The notes below the pieces were generated by a model, which saw nothing but the letters and a program-made list of their open reading frames with translations, was not told where the DNA came from and did not search any database. The position numbers and the translations under genes were made by a program. A stretch of DNA of 35,735 nucleotides, from contig JAABTJ010000010.1 of NCBI GenBank assembly GCA_011389935.1, positions 64,929 to 100,663 on the forward strand. Direction: 5' to 3'. Each line of letters starts with the position of its first letter. The stretch's first letter is position 1. Origin of the DNA: Desulfobacteraceae bacterium (GTDB taxonomy: Bacteria; Desulfobacterota; Desulfobacteria; Desulfobacterales; Desulfosalsimonadaceae). Below, in pieces: positions 1 through 9,264 of this stretch.

Positions 1-814
1 TATACCCCCACATGTCCCTGTCCAGATCGATGAAAACAGCGGCGAGCCGCACCATTGCGTGCAGAATCGCGGAAAGGTGATTGTAGGGGTTGATCTGGGT
101 CGTATACAGTACAGGTTCTAGTTCCAGGTAATGGCGCAAAAACCTTTCGGAGGCGGATATCCAGTCGATATCCGGCAATACGAAATGGTGGGCGTTGAAA
201 TTGCCGCTGGCGCCGTTGATTTTTCCGAAAACGGGGAGGGTTTCAAGGGTGTCGGTTTCCATCCGGATGCGCCACGCAAAATTGATCATCTCCTTGCCCA
301 CCGTTGTCGGGGTCGCCGGCTGTCCATGCGTCCTGGCCATCATCGGCACATGCTTGTTGGCCAGTGCCATTTTTTCCAGTTTCTCCTGCACGGCTCGTAT
401 GAGCGGCACAATGTGATTTCTTCCCGCTTTGAGCATCAACCCGTAGGCGGTATTGTTAATATCCTCGGAGGTGCAGGCGAAATGCACCCATTCCTTGATC
501 CTTTCGTACCCGCCGTCAATGAGCTGCTGCTTGATATAATACTCCACAGCCTTGACATCGTGGTTGGTTTCCGCCTCAATGGCCTTGACCGCAAGGGCGC
601 TTTCGGAATCAAACATATCGCTGATACGATCTATGCATGCCAGAAGACCTTCATCGGTACGATCAAGCTTCATTTCAAAGAGCAAAAATTTGAGCCACTG
701 CGTTTCAACGCGGACCCTGCTTTTGATAAGGCCGTATTCGGAAAAAACATCGCGCAGTGCTTCCGTATAATGCCGGTACCGTCCATCCAGGACGGAAAGT
801 GAGCAAATCCCCAT
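1..814 (-). CDS. purB: Adenylosuccinate lyase, 5' part (runs off the left edge)
   Basis: The gene reads leftward and continues past position 1, so only about 271 N-terminal residues are visible. Adenylosuccinate lyase acts twice in purine synthesis: it removes fumarate from SAICAR and from adenylosuccinate. The translation matches the E. coli-type PurB closely. It has an early VLDGRY, FSEYGLIKSRV, a central ETNHDVKAVEYYIK, FACTSEDINN, the ARTHGQPATP segment that carries an active-site His, and NGASGNFNAH. The ATG at 814 is preferred because AAGGA lies six bases upstream; an in-frame ATG at 820 directly abuts that Shine-Dalgarno and is less likely. It is the last visible gene of the leftward block, about 110 bases after the amidase gene. 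No defects are visible in the part present. Confidence 0.93.
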   Translation of the reverse strand, partial: MGICSLSVLDGRYRHYTEALRDVFSEYGLIKSRVRVETQWLKFLLFEMKLDRTDEGLLACIDRISDMFDSESALAVKAIEAETNHDVKAVEYYIKQQLIDGGYERIKEWVHFACTSEDINNTAYGLMLKAGRNHIVPLIRAVQEKLEKMALANKHVPMMARTHGQPATPTTVGKEMINFAWRIRMETDTLETLPVFGKINGASGNFNAHHFVLPDIDWISASERFLRHYLELEPVLYTTQINPYNHLSAILHAMVRLAAVFIDLDRDMWGY

Positions 815-890
815 CTTCATTCCTTACATTTTGGTTTATCATTTAAGGCAATTGAACCTAAATCCGGCGCCATATCCCCGAAACCGGTGC

Positions 891-916
891 AAAGAAACGG
901 CGGCGTTGGCCGTTTC
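891..916 (-). terminator. Weak intrinsic terminator candidate after the amidase gene
   Basis: An 8-bp perfect stem, GAAACGGC (894-901) with GCCGTTTC (909-916) and a 7-base loop, lies 10 bases past the amidase stop codon. On the minus strand it is followed by only three T residues, so termination would be inefficient. It may instead be an mRNA-stabilising hairpin. Confidence 0.35.
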
Positions 917-925
917 CGGAAAGCG

Positions 926-2902
926 CTATTCCGTGGCCACCATCGCAGGAGGTCTCGTATCATTAATAAAGGACCGAATTCCTTCGACGATGCCATTGCA
1001 CAGGACCTTTTGATAGTCAACGTCCATGAGACGCCGGCATTCCCGAGGATTGCTGATGAATCCGGTTTCGATGAGGATCGACGGCATCTGGGCTCCGAGC
1101 AGCACGTAGAAGGGGGCCTGCTTGACGCCTTTGTTCACCACAGGGTTGAATGATGTGGATGCCTTGCCGTACATCGATTTTTGCGCGTATGTTGCCAGTC
1201 GGCTCGATTCGTTGATCTTGGCGTTGTGCATCAGATCGTTTAGAATTTCCTGCAATTCGCTGATATTTTTCTCCGAAGTGGCATTTTCTCTTGCCGCAAC
1301 GGCAATGGACTCGTTATCCGTCGTCAGGTTCAAAAAATAGGTTTCCATTCCATGGGCATTTCTGTTTCTCGATGCATTGGCGTGAATGGATATGAAAAGA
1401 TCCGCCCGGTGTGTGTTGGCAATTGCGGTCCGTTCCTCCAGGGTGAGATACGTATCCGTCGTCCGGGTCATGATGACTTCGACGCCCAGATCCCTTTTGA
1501 TCTTTTTGGCGAGCATCAGGGATATGTCAAGGACAATGTCCTTTTCATAAACGCCCGCGACGGCGCCTGGCGCACCGGGATCCCTGCCGCCGTGGCCCGG
1601 ATCGATAACGACGCGGCGAACGCCCAGGGCAAGCTGACGGGCGATAGAGGCAGAGCCCGTGTCCTGATCGATTTCCCCGGTATGAAACGGGCCGGTCGCG
1701 GGCCGGGGAACCGACTGGCTGTCGCTTTCCCCGCGGACGTCGATAACGATCCGAAAAGGATTTTTCAGGGCGAATACGTTGTAATCCCTGAAGGATTTCA
1801 TATCCACCACCACGCGTACCGTATCCGGGGTAAACTGTCCGGCCCTTACGTCCTTTAGATGCGCATCGTCAATGGGAATCCTGCGTTCAATGGTTTCCGA
1901 CAGCCGACTTTTCTCCAGATCAACATAAAGTCTTTCATAATGCTGATTTATGGCAGGATCCTTCTTCAGCAGATTGTTGATGTAGTCGGTTTCCTGGTTT
2001 GCATCGATCACGATCCGGGTGTAATCCGGATTGGACCAGTATCGGATTCCCGTGACCGTTGCCGGATCTCCGAGCGCCGGTTTCCCGGCCTTTTTCTCCG
2101 TCGATGCGACCACTTCTCCGGAAGTAGTTTCCCTGCCGGTCAGCGCTGCGATGGGATCATCCGGGGAAGCGCCGCTTTTTATGGAAACTTCCGCGCGTTT
2201 GCTGTAGGCGCTGTCCGGATACCTGCGGATGACTTCCCGGAATATATCCTCGGCTTTTTTCTCATCGGCGGGGCTGTAGGAATGACTGTAAAGCTCCCTG
2301 TACAATTCGCCCGTCCGGAACAAACCGGCTGCCGCCCATGGTCCATCCGGATCGATCTGGGTTACGTTTTCGTATTCGCGGATTGCTTCCAGCCAATAGG
2401 ATCGATATTTCTGCTTTTCCGGGGAGCGCTTCAACGCAGCGTACGTGGATTCGGCGGCGAGGTATTGGCGCTTTGCCTTTTCATCGGTGTCCCGGTTTTG
2501 CCGGCCTTCCGCCATGTCTTTCAGATCGGCGGCCGCCCTTTTGCTGTAAGCGCTGCGCGGATAGTCGTTTTTAACCTGTTCAAGCAGGGAGCGGGCTTTG
2601 GTCAAATCCGAGGGCTTGTAAGAGCGTTCGTAAAGCTCCCCGTACAGGCGGCCGGCCATGTAAACGCCTGCCGGAGCCCACGAACCCTTCTTATCCATCC
2701 GGTATACATCCTCAAACTGCCGGATACAATTCAGCCAGTAACTTCGGTACTGTTGTTTTTCGGCATCCTCTTTGAGCTTATTGTAGCAAGCCTCGGCCTC
2801 GAAATAGCACTGACTGGGGGATGACGCCCCGGTTGTGGCGCACGAACACATCACCAGGATCGCACATAATAAGAATACGGGGGAAATTGCACGTTTTGTC
2901 AT
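926..2902 (-). CDS. N-acetylmuramoyl-L-alanine amidase with duplicated TPR-like domain and AMIN domain
   Basis: This 658-residue protein is predicted to cut the amide bond between MurNAc and the peptide stem of peptidoglycan during daughter-cell separation. Residues 1-21 form a signal sequence ending in Cys-Ser-Cys, an imperfect lipobox that suggests membrane anchoring. Residues about 32-130 and 146-240 are two copies of one TPR-like unit (shared YRSYWL, GELYxxSY, YPxSAYSKRA). Residues about 280-390 form an AMIN domain, which usually targets amidases to the septum or wall. Residues 430-648 are an Amidase_3 catalytic domain with zinc ligands His437 (DPGHGG), Glu453 and His507 (SIHAN), and catalytic Glu612 (IETGF). 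The frame stays open to 3097, but that extension is translated from the repeat element at 2941-3067 and is not protein-like, so the ATG at 2902 is chosen. The ribosome site there is weak. Confidence 0.9.
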   Translation of the reverse strand: MTKRAISPVFLLCAILVMCSCATTGASSPSQCYFEAEACYNKLKEDAEKQQYRSYWLNCIRQFEDVYRMDKKGSWAPAGVYMAGRLYGELYERSYKPSDLTKARSLLEQVKNDYPRSAYSKRAAADLKDMAEGRQNRDTDEKAKRQYLAAESTYAALKRSPEKQKYRSYWLEAIREYENVTQIDPDGPWAAAGLFRTGELYRELYSHSYSPADEKKAEDIFREVIRRYPDSAYSKRAEVSIKSGASPDDPIAALTGRETTSGEVVASTEKKAGKPALGDPATVTGIRYWSNPDYTRIVIDANQETDYINNLLKKDPAINQHYERLYVDLEKSRLSETIERRIPIDDAHLKDVRAGQFTPDTVRVVVDMKSFRDYNVFALKNPFRIVIDVRGESDSQSVPRPATGPFHTGEIDQDTGSASIARQLALGVRRVVIDPGHGGRDPGAPGAVAGVYEKDIVLDISLMLAKKIKRDLGVEVIMTRTTDTYLTLEERTAIANTHRADLFISIHANASRNRNAHGMETYFLNLTTDNESIAVAARENATSEKNISELQEILNDLMHNAKINESSRLATYAQKSMYGKASTSFNPVVNKGVKQAPFYVLLGAQMPSILIETGFISNPRECRRLMDVDYQKVLCNGIVEGIRSFINDTRPPAMVATE

Positions 2903-2940
2903 GAAAGCACTCTTGATGAGCCCGTAAAAAGTCGATTTCG

Positions 2941-3067
2941 GACGGCAAAGGTAAAAGTTCAAGATCAAGGCGCGTGCAATTTTTGAATAATTGAGCGTAC
3001 ATAACCGTACGTGAGATTCTTCAAAGATTGTGCGCAACGCAGATATTGGGCTTTTTATTTTGCCGTC
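2941..3067. repeat. MITE-like palindromic repeat, copy A
   Basis: This 127-bp element lies between mutS and the amidase gene. Its ends are inverted repeats starting GACGGC and ending GCCGTC, each followed inward by an A-rich or T-rich AAAAGTTCAA-type stretch. Inside is a long imperfect hairpin whose arms contain GTGCAATTTTTGAA and TTCAAAGATTGTGC around a GCGTAC..GTACGTG centre. An outer motif, GATGAGCCCGTAAAAAGTC at 2916-2934, also precedes copy D, and a close variant precedes copy C. The element contains no transposase. Its inner end is 38 bases from the amidase start codon. Confidence 0.85.
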
Positions 3068-3128
3068 ACTATTGCCCAATGATCGCTGATCCAACATCCT
3101 GACGACCGGTTACCGGAAAAAATCTTTG

Positions 3129-5804
3129 TCAATTGCGCCGCTGTCGGCTGTATTGCTTATCCACAGCCGCCTTGACTTTTTCCTGGAGCATGCCCAGGTA
3201 GTTTATTGCCTCCAGAGGGGTCATATTGGCAACATCGATCTGCATGAGCTGCTCCGCCGCGACCTCCTCGGGCAGACGGAAAAGAGAAAGCTGCCGGTAG
3301 TTCTCCTTTTCCCGCACGTTGTTTGTTTTTGAAACGGTTTTCTTTTTGTCCGCTCCATCCGCCTCGATCCCGGCCAGCACATGACGGGCACGGTTTATAA
3401 TCGTCTCCGGCATGCCGGCAAGACGCGCCACCTGTATGCCGTAGCTTTTGTTCGTTGCCCCATTCTCCAGCTGATGAAGAAAAATGATTTCGTCATCCAC
3501 CTGCTTGACGGCAATATTGTAATTTTTTACCCGGGGGTTGGTGTTTTCCAGTTCCGTCAACTCATGGTAATGGGTCGCAAAAAGCGCTTTAACGCCCGTA
3601 CCGCGCAGATCATGCAGGTATTCGGCAACCGCCCGGGCGATGCTCAATCCGTCATACGTGGAAGTTCCCCTGCCGATCTCATCCATTATGACCAGGCTGT
3701 CAGGGCCGGCATTGTTGACGATATTGGCGGTTTCCTCCATCTCCACCAAAAACGTGCTTTTCCCCATGGAAAGGTTGTCAAGGGCCCCCACCCGGGTAAA
3801 TATCCGGTCGGTGATGCATATATCGGCGCTTGCCGCGGGGACGAACGCGCCCATTTGCGCCATGATCACCATAAGCGCCACCTGGCGAAGCACCGTCGAT
3901 TTCCCGGCCATATTGGGCCCGGTGATGATGAGAACCTGGTTTCTGGTATTATCCATGGTGATGCTGTTCGGCACGAAACGCCCGCCGGGGGTCAGCTTTT
4001 CCACAACGGGATGGCGCCCTTCTTCCATCCGGATAACGCCTGTGGTGTTGATATCGGGACGGCAGTAGTTGTTTTTTTCTCCCAGTTCGGCCAGGGCTGT
4101 AACGACGTCCACCTGCGCGATAAATTCAGCCGCTTCCTGAACGAACCGGTTTTTCTCCACAACCGCGGAGCGCAGCTGCTGAAAAATCTCGTATTCAATG
4201 GCGGCGCGGCGCTCCTGGGCCGTAAGGACCTTTGTTTCAAAATCCTTCAATTCTTCCGTGATATACCGTTCGGCATTGACCAGGGTCTGCTTGCGCACGT
4301 AATCATCGGGCACGGAGGACAGGTGCACCTTGGACACCTCAATAAAATATCCGAAAACCTTGTTGTAGCGGACCTTGAGGGAATTGATGCCGCTACGCGC
4401 CTTTTCCCTTGCCTCTATGCGGGCGATGAAGCTCTTCCCGTCCCTGGCGATTTCAATGAGTTCATCGAGACGGGCATCATAGCCGGACCGGATCATGTAT
4501 CCTTCCGTTACGGTCATGGGGGGGTCGTCCACGATCGCTTTTTCGATTTCATCCGCAAGCGCATAGACGGGTTTGAATGTTTCCTCGTCGGTATGCAGCA
4601 GGCCTTCAAAATCCTTGAGAACCGATACGATGGCCGGCAATTGCCGTATGGAGCGGCAAAGCGCCGAAAGATCCCTGGCATTGGCCTGCCCCATGGCGAT
4701 CCTGCCCGAAAGCCGCTCCAGGTCAAAAACGCCTTTAAGCGCGCCGCGAACGCTGTTTCTTTCGCTACCGCGCACGGCCATTGCTTCCACCGCATCATGC
4801 CTGGCGGCTATTGCGGCCCGCTTCAGCAGGGGGTACCGTATCCATTGCCGGAGCAGCCGCCCCCCCATGGCTGTAATCGTCATATCCATTACGTCGAGGA
4901 GGGAATTTTTCCGCCCCCCGGTTTGCAGCCCCGAAAGCAGCTCCAGGTTACGGCAGGTGATATCGTCAATCAGCAGGTGGTTTTCCAGGCTGTACGTTTC
5001 AAGCCGCCCGATATGGGACAGTTTGCGCTTCTGGGTGTCTTCAATGTAATACAGGAGCGCCCCTGCGGCGCTGATGGCCGAACTGAGATGCTCGCACCCG
5101 AATCCGTCGAGGCTTCTGGTCTTGAACTGGTCCGTGATTTTCCGGCGCGCTGAGGCAGAATCAAAGCTGTCGTCGCTCACGAATTGCAGGTTTTTGTCGT
5201 GAAAGGCATCGCAAAATGCTTTGTACTGGTCATTGTCTTTTGCAGATGCAGGAAGCAGGATTTCGCTGGGGGATATGCGGCGGGTTTCGTCCAGAAGCAG
5301 CCCGGCGCCTTCGGTCTGCGTTACGCGGAAGGTGCCGGTCGACAGGTCGAGGCAGGAAAGGCCGCAGTGCCGGCCATCGTGGTACACCGAAAGGATATAG
5401 TTGTTGGCCCGCTCATCAAGCAGTTCATGGTTCAGGACCATCCCCGGCGTTACCACGCGGACGACTTCCCTTTTGACCAACCCTTTCGCTGCCGAGGCGT
5501 TTTCGGTCTGCTCGCACACGGCCACCCGGAAGCCCTTTTCAATAAGCCGGCCGATATACGCTTCCGCGGCTTTTACCGGCACCCCGCACATGGGAACCGG
5601 AGACGGTTCATTCTTGTTCCTTGCGGTCAGTGCAATTTCAAGCTCCCGGGAAGCGACCTGCGCGTCCTCGTAAAACATCTCGTAGAAATCGCCCATCCGG
5701 TAAAAAAGGATGCAGTCGGCATAGGCTTCCTTAATTTCCAGGTATTGCCTCATCATAGGGGTTTTCTGGGGGGTCGTTTCCCGGACTTCTTTTGTTTCAC
5801 CCAT
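3129..5804 (-). CDS. mutS: DNA mismatch repair ATPase MutS
   Basis: MutS recognises base mismatches and small loops in new DNA and recruits MutL. The 891-residue length is normal for the family. The mismatch-reading Phe-Xaa-Glu motif is FYE at residues 40-42 (within GDFYEMF). The connector, lever and clamp regions follow. The ATPase has Walker A GPNMAGKST near residue 625 and the Walker B/signature run DEIGRGTSTYDG near residue 705, with a FATHYHEL segment after it. The C-terminal helical tail is present. It starts 43 bases after the LapA-domain gene, so the two are probably cotranscribed. The ATG at 5804 has only a poor ribosome site but agrees with MutS N-termini. No missing key residues were seen. 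Confidence 0.97.
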   Translation of the reverse strand: MGETKEVRETTPQKTPMMRQYLEIKEAYADCILFYRMGDFYEMFYEDAQVASRELEIALTARNKNEPSPVPMCGVPVKAAEAYIGRLIEKGFRVAVCEQTENASAAKGLVKREVVRVVTPGMVLNHELLDERANNYILSVYHDGRHCGLSCLDLSTGTFRVTQTEGAGLLLDETRRISPSEILLPASAKDNDQYKAFCDAFHDKNLQFVSDDSFDSASARRKITDQFKTRSLDGFGCEHLSSAISAAGALLYYIEDTQKRKLSHIGRLETYSLENHLLIDDITCRNLELLSGLQTGGRKNSLLDVMDMTITAMGGRLLRQWIRYPLLKRAAIAARHDAVEAMAVRGSERNSVRGALKGVFDLERLSGRIAMGQANARDLSALCRSIRQLPAIVSVLKDFEGLLHTDEETFKPVYALADEIEKAIVDDPPMTVTEGYMIRSGYDARLDELIEIARDGKSFIARIEAREKARSGINSLKVRYNKVFGYFIEVSKVHLSSVPDDYVRKQTLVNAERYITEELKDFETKVLTAQERRAAIEYEIFQQLRSAVVEKNRFVQEAAEFIAQVDVVTALAELGEKNNYCRPDINTTGVIRMEEGRHPVVEKLTPGGRFVPNSITMDNTRNQVLIITGPNMAGKSTVLRQVALMVIMAQMGAFVPAASADICITDRIFTRVGALDNLSMGKSTFLVEMEETANIVNNAGPDSLVIMDEIGRGTSTYDGLSIARAVAEYLHDLRGTGVKALFATHYHELTELENTNPRVKNYNIAVKQVDDEIIFLHQLENGATNKSYGIQVARLAGMPETIINRARHVLAGIEADGADKKKTVSKTNNVREKENYRQLSLFRLPEEVAAEQLMQIDVANMTPLEAINYLGMLQEKVKAAVDKQYSRQRRN

Positions 5805-5847
5805 TTATAGCGGCACCCGGTATGTTTCATTCTGCCTGCCGTTTATA

Positions 5848-6240
5848 TCATGCGCGGGAAATCTCCGCATCCCCGGCTTTTTCCTTGTCGTCAACCGCGT
5901 CCGCGCCGGCCATGCCGGATCCGGCACCTTCAACGGCGGCAAGCCTGGATTCCATTTCATCGATGCGCTGCTTGTCGGCATTGATCTTTTCATTCAACTC
6001 CTTGATGGTTTTTCGCTTTTTGTATCCGTGTGAAAAGCTCAGCAGGAGCGATATCAGAAAGCCAATGACAAAGACCGCCAGAAAATATACGATATTGGGG
6101 AGTTCTCCGGACTTTCCCGCAAAAAAATACAGGTCGATGCCAATACTATGTTCGGCCATAAAATATTCATTGTTCTGGTATATGAAAATCGCCAGCACAG
6201 CAACGATGACAAGCCAAAACAAGTATTTTATTTTCTGCAT
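5848..6240 (-). CDS. LapA-domain (DUF1049) inner-membrane protein
   Basis: A 130-residue protein with two predicted transmembrane helices (about residues 5-23 and 49-70), a short loop between them, and a cytoplasmic coiled-coil tail rich in Lys and Glu (about 75-107). This is the architecture of the LapA/DUF1049 family. In E. coli, LapA works with LapB to adjust LPS synthesis through FtsH; that specific role is not shown here, and no lapB neighbour is visible. The start is well supported by AAGGAG seven bases before the ATG. It lies just upstream of mutS and 195 bases after the dGTPase-like gene, a gap with only AT-rich hairpins. The last 25 residues are low-complexity Ala/Gly/Asp. Confidence 0.75.
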   Translation of the reverse strand: MQKIKYLFWLVIVAVLAIFIYQNNEYFMAEHSIGIDLYFFAGKSGELPNIVYFLAVFVIGFLISLLLSFSHGYKKRKTIKELNEKINADKQRIDEMESRLAAVEGAGSGMAGADAVDDKEKAGDAEISRA

Positions 6241-6435
6241 GTATAATCTCCTTTACCCTGTCTATTGTCAGCTCAAGCGGTTTATTCAGATGAAAGCACC
6301 GGCACCCGAACCCGGCCGGGGCGTCAGCGGTCATTGTACTTGCATTCAGAGATTCATACTGACCGTTTTACAAAAAAAACTCAACCGTTTTTTCCATTGC
6401 ACCCCAGGACCGGATCCGCCACGAAGCCATCGATC

Positions 6436-7578
6436 TCATGGCTTGCCTGCCGCCTTCGGCCGCTGATTTTCCGATACCTGCTCCAGAAAATACTGGTCCG
6501 TCATCCCGGCGATAAAATCCCGCACAATGTGCGCGGGCTTTCGACAGGCGACGTATTGTTCCGACATCGAATCGATAAACCGGCCATAGATCGGGGAATC
6601 GGGATTCTTTCTTTCAATATCGGCCGTGTACCGTTCGAACAGCTGTTCAAAAATGCTTCCGATAGTGTCCAGGTTCGCCTTGAACGTCGGATTGGTATAG
6701 ATGCGTTCATAATTGAAGCGTTTCAAAAAAGCCAGCGCCGCGGACACCTCCTCTGAAAACGCCACGTATGGCTTGTCCGCACTGTTTTGGATCACATCCG
6801 TCACCAGGCTGTAAACGATCGTGCCGTTGGTATTGCCGAGCCGCTTCACACACCTGTCGGGCAGGTCTTCACGCCGGATAAGGCCCAGGCGGATGGCGTC
6901 CTCGATATCCCTGCCCACGTAGCTGATGGTGTCTGAAAAACGGACCACGCACCCTTCGAGGGTCATGGGCGTCAGTTGCTCCGCCTTTCCGAAAATCTTA
7001 TCCGCCATCTCCCTTTCGTGGTCGGCAAATGTTTTGCCGGAGTTCGGGGCAAGCTTCCGGTCGTGGGTTTCACCGTCATGGCACAGGATACCGTCCAGCG
7101 TCTGAAGACACAGGTTCCACCCCCTGCCTTTTCGCTCCACCCCCTCCAGAAATTCCACACTTTGTACATTATGGTGAAACTCGCCGATGCCGTGCGTCCG
7201 GCACAGTGCGGACAAGAATCTTTCGCCGTCGTGGCCGAAAGGGGTATGGCCGATATCGTGGCCGATAGCGATCGCTTCGATCAAATCCTCGTTCAGGCCC
7301 AGGTAGCGACCGATGGTCCTTGCCACCTTGGAGACAAGCTGCACATGCAGCATCCGGTGCGTGATATGATCGTTTCGCACAAGATAAAACACCTGCGTTT
7401 TATCGATATAGCGGCTGTATGCAAGGGAATGCAGGATCCTGTCCCCATCCACGGCAAAATGCAGGCGGTAATCCGATTCAAGCCTTTTCTCCGCTTTTCT
7501 CCGGCGCCCTTCCCGGCTGAAGGTCGCCCTTTCGGACAGGACCTGTTTCTCCCTGTCCTCGATGATGCGCCGGAACAT
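6436..7578 (-). CDS. dGTPase-like HD-domain nucleotide triphosphohydrolase
   Basis: The 380-residue protein carries the metal-binding HD motifs of the deoxyguanosine triphosphate triphosphohydrolase family: HITHRMLH (residues 71-78), GHDIGHTPFGHDGE (106-119) and a later DTISYVGRDIEDA. Family members hydrolyse dNTPs to deoxynucleosides and triphosphate and help control dNTP pools; many dGTPase-like members have uncertain substrates. I prefer the ATG at 7578, with GGAG six bases upstream. A TTG at 7617 with a strong GGAGG upstream is also possible and would overlap the preceding ATP-grasp gene by 20 bases. Either way the two genes are tightly linked. Confidence 0.88.
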   Translation of the reverse strand: MFRRIIEDREKQVLSERATFSREGRRRKAEKRLESDYRLHFAVDGDRILHSLAYSRYIDKTQVFYLVRNDHITHRMLHVQLVSKVARTIGRYLGLNEDLIEAIAIGHDIGHTPFGHDGERFLSALCRTHGIGEFHHNVQSVEFLEGVERKGRGWNLCLQTLDGILCHDGETHDRKLAPNSGKTFADHEREMADKIFGKAEQLTPMTLEGCVVRFSDTISYVGRDIEDAIRLGLIRREDLPDRCVKRLGNTNGTIVYSLVTDVIQNSADKPYVAFSEEVSAALAFLKRFNYERIYTNPTFKANLDTIGSIFEQLFERYTADIERKNPDSPIYGRFIDSMSEQYVACRKPAHIVRDFIAGMTDQYFLEQVSENQRPKAAGKP

Positions 7579-7597
7579 GTCCGGCTCCGGCCGGTTT

Positions 7598-8383
7598 TCA
7601 AATTTGCCGTTTTTCAATCATTTCCTCCATCATTTTCGAATAATCGATCCCCGCTTCAACCAGCCCCTGCCGGCCGTATTTCATGTTCGCCTCCAGGACG
7701 TACAGCTTCCCCCGGCAAAGACAGATGTCTATCCCCACGTCATCCCAACCGCATCGCAGCGCCGTATGAAGGGCAAGCGCAACCGCTTCTTCGGGAACCG
7801 GATCAAAAGAGAGGCGCCCCGCTTGCCCCAGATTGGTTCTGAATTCCCCCGGCCGGGCGATCCGCCAGTAGGCGCAGATAAGCCGCCCCCCGATCACCAG
7901 GATTCGCATATCCCGGTCGATGGGAAGATACTCCTGGATATAGGCCGGGCGCCCCAAATCGAGGTAGCGATGAAGATCTTCGGCGTCCGTAAGCAGAAAA
8001 ACCCCCCGCCCCAGGGCAGAGCCGCGGGGAATCTTTCCCACCATGGGAAAATCAAAGCGCGAAAGAATCCGTTCAAAACATTTCTTGCCGTAAAACGTCC
8101 GGGTCCGGGGCGCCGGGATTTCGCTGAGCGCAAACAGGGCGGACTGCTTGATCTTGTCCTGTACAAATCGATAGGTGTGGACGCTCGGGAAAATCGGTTT
8201 GCCGATCGCGGCGAACATGTCCGCATAAAACGTGGAAGGATAGTATATCTTACCGGCATTCCGGATGAGGCCCCTTTCTTCCGGGGAATAATCCGAGAAA
8301 TTCGGGCGGACACCGAGTGTGACCACGTTGCTGCAGTGTCGCAGGCGCCCCTCAAGAGCGATATTGCGTTGGCCGGTATGCAT
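7598..8383 (-). CDS. RimK-like ATP-grasp protein
   Basis: This 261-residue protein resembles RimK/GshB-type ATP-grasp ligases, which join a carboxylate to an amine using ATP. Visible features are a DKIKQSALF segment at the start of the ATP-grasp core, GKIPRGSALGRGVFLL (glycine-rich ATP loop), the YIQEYLPIDRDMRILVIGG segment, a GIDIC segment, and the metal-binding LEANMKYG near the C-terminus. The substrate cannot be read from sequence; RimK adds Glu to ribosomal protein S6, but many relatives differ. It sits between the LolB-like gene (98-base gap) and the dGTPase-like gene (19-base gap or overlap). The ATG at 8383 has no clear Shine-Dalgarno. Confidence 0.75.
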   Translation of the reverse strand: MHTGQRNIALEGRLRHCSNVVTLGVRPNFSDYSPEERGLIRNAGKIYYPSTFYADMFAAIGKPIFPSVHTYRFVQDKIKQSALFALSEIPAPRTRTFYGKKCFERILSRFDFPMVGKIPRGSALGRGVFLLTDAEDLHRYLDLGRPAYIQEYLPIDRDMRILVIGGRLICAYWRIARPGEFRTNLGQAGRLSFDPVPEEAVALALHTALRCGWDDVGIDICLCRGKLYVLEANMKYGRQGLVEAGIDYSKMMEEMIEKRQI

Positions 8384-8481
8384 GGGTCAATAGTCAAGAT
8401 GCAGGATACGTGCTTGGTGCGCTGCCGCAAACATCCGGTGACGCCGTCCGTATTATGACACTGGCGATGCCGCTGCCTGAG

Positions 8482-9264
8482 TCAATCGCACCGTGTGTTT
8501 TCCGGCAGCTTCGGCACAAAGGCATCCGGCGGAAAAGAAACGTCGAACCAGGCCCTCTCCACATTTAACACGAGGGATGCCGTATCATTTTCTATTTTCA
8601 GGACATCCGGAACCCGGTATCCGTCCACCAGTCGTGTCGATACGATTTGGGCACGGTACTTCAGCCCCGTGAAACCGAAAACCTCCACCATGCGAACATC
8701 CGCCATATCGGGCGAAAAGTGAATGGTTCCGACCTCACCGTAAAACCGCCGGCTCAATTTCATCACAGGACCGGCCCCATCCGCGCCGTCCGCCATCCAT
8801 GCCACCTCATGTGACACAACGGGGACGCCGCCGCCGAGCAAAACAACGAGATCGGCCACATCCATGTCAATTCCGGCCAATGGCTTGAGGTTGGTCCGTC
8901 GAGAACGCTGTTTCCGGGTGCAGCCGTTTTCCGTGTACAAAAAGTGGCATTCGGCAGCGTCGCATATCAGCCTGGCGCCCGGCTGCCCCGCCAAACCGAT
9001 GGTTTCCACCCGAAACCCCTGCTTCGGAACCGCCAGCCATGCCCCCCTCACAGACCACGCCCCCCCCCCGGAAACCACCTGCAGCCTTCCGATTCCTTTA
9101 TAGGGGGGAATCTCCTCGTTTATTTCTGAAATCCGCGCAAGATGATCACCGGCCGGCCTTGTTTGCTTTGCCGGCATATCCGGCACAACAAACCGGGCAC
9201 ACCCCGGCGCCATAAGCGCCAACAGGGCGAGGATGCAAATTTTCCGGAACACAGCGGCAGCCAT
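8482..9264 (-). CDS. LolB-like outer-membrane lipoprotein
   Basis: A 260-residue exported protein with a hydrophobic signal segment ending in Ala-Pro-Gly-Cys (Cys near residue 22), a plausible lipobox. The rest is rich in beta strands, with alternating hydrophobic residues and repeated phrases about Gly and aromatic side chains, as in LolB/LppX-like folds that carry lipoproteins to the outer membrane. Homology to LolB is inferred from size, signal and overall pattern, so it is tentative; a DUF4292-type lipoprotein is the main alternative. The start codon directly follows the TPR gene stop (TAAATG), suggesting translational coupling. A run of ten G residues (9060-9069 on the plus strand as C) encodes Gly-Gly-Gly and is a slippage-prone site. 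Confidence 0.6.
   Translation of the reverse strand: MAAAVFRKICILALLALMAPGCARFVVPDMPAKQTRPAGDHLARISEINEEIPPYKGIGRLQVVSGGGAWSVRGAWLAVPKQGFRVETIGLAGQPGARLICDAAECHFLYTENGCTRKQRSRRTNLKPLAGIDMDVADLVVLLGGGVPVVSHEVAWMADGADGAGPVMKLSRRFYGEVGTIHFSPDMADVRMVEVFGFTGLKYRAQIVSTRLVDGYRVPDVLKIENDTASLVLNVERAWFDVSFPPDAFVPKLPENTRCD

Noticed and set aside
131-802. Long plus-strand frame opposite purB
   Set aside because: It is the antisense shadow of the clear PurB coding region; its translation has no family pattern.
2903-3097. N-terminal extension of the amidase
   Set aside because: Lies mostly in repeat copy A and precedes a normal signal peptide start.
3381-5153. 590-codon plus-strand frame opposite mutS
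   Set aside because: Antisense shadow caused by high GC at third positions; MutS motifs on the other strand are decisive.
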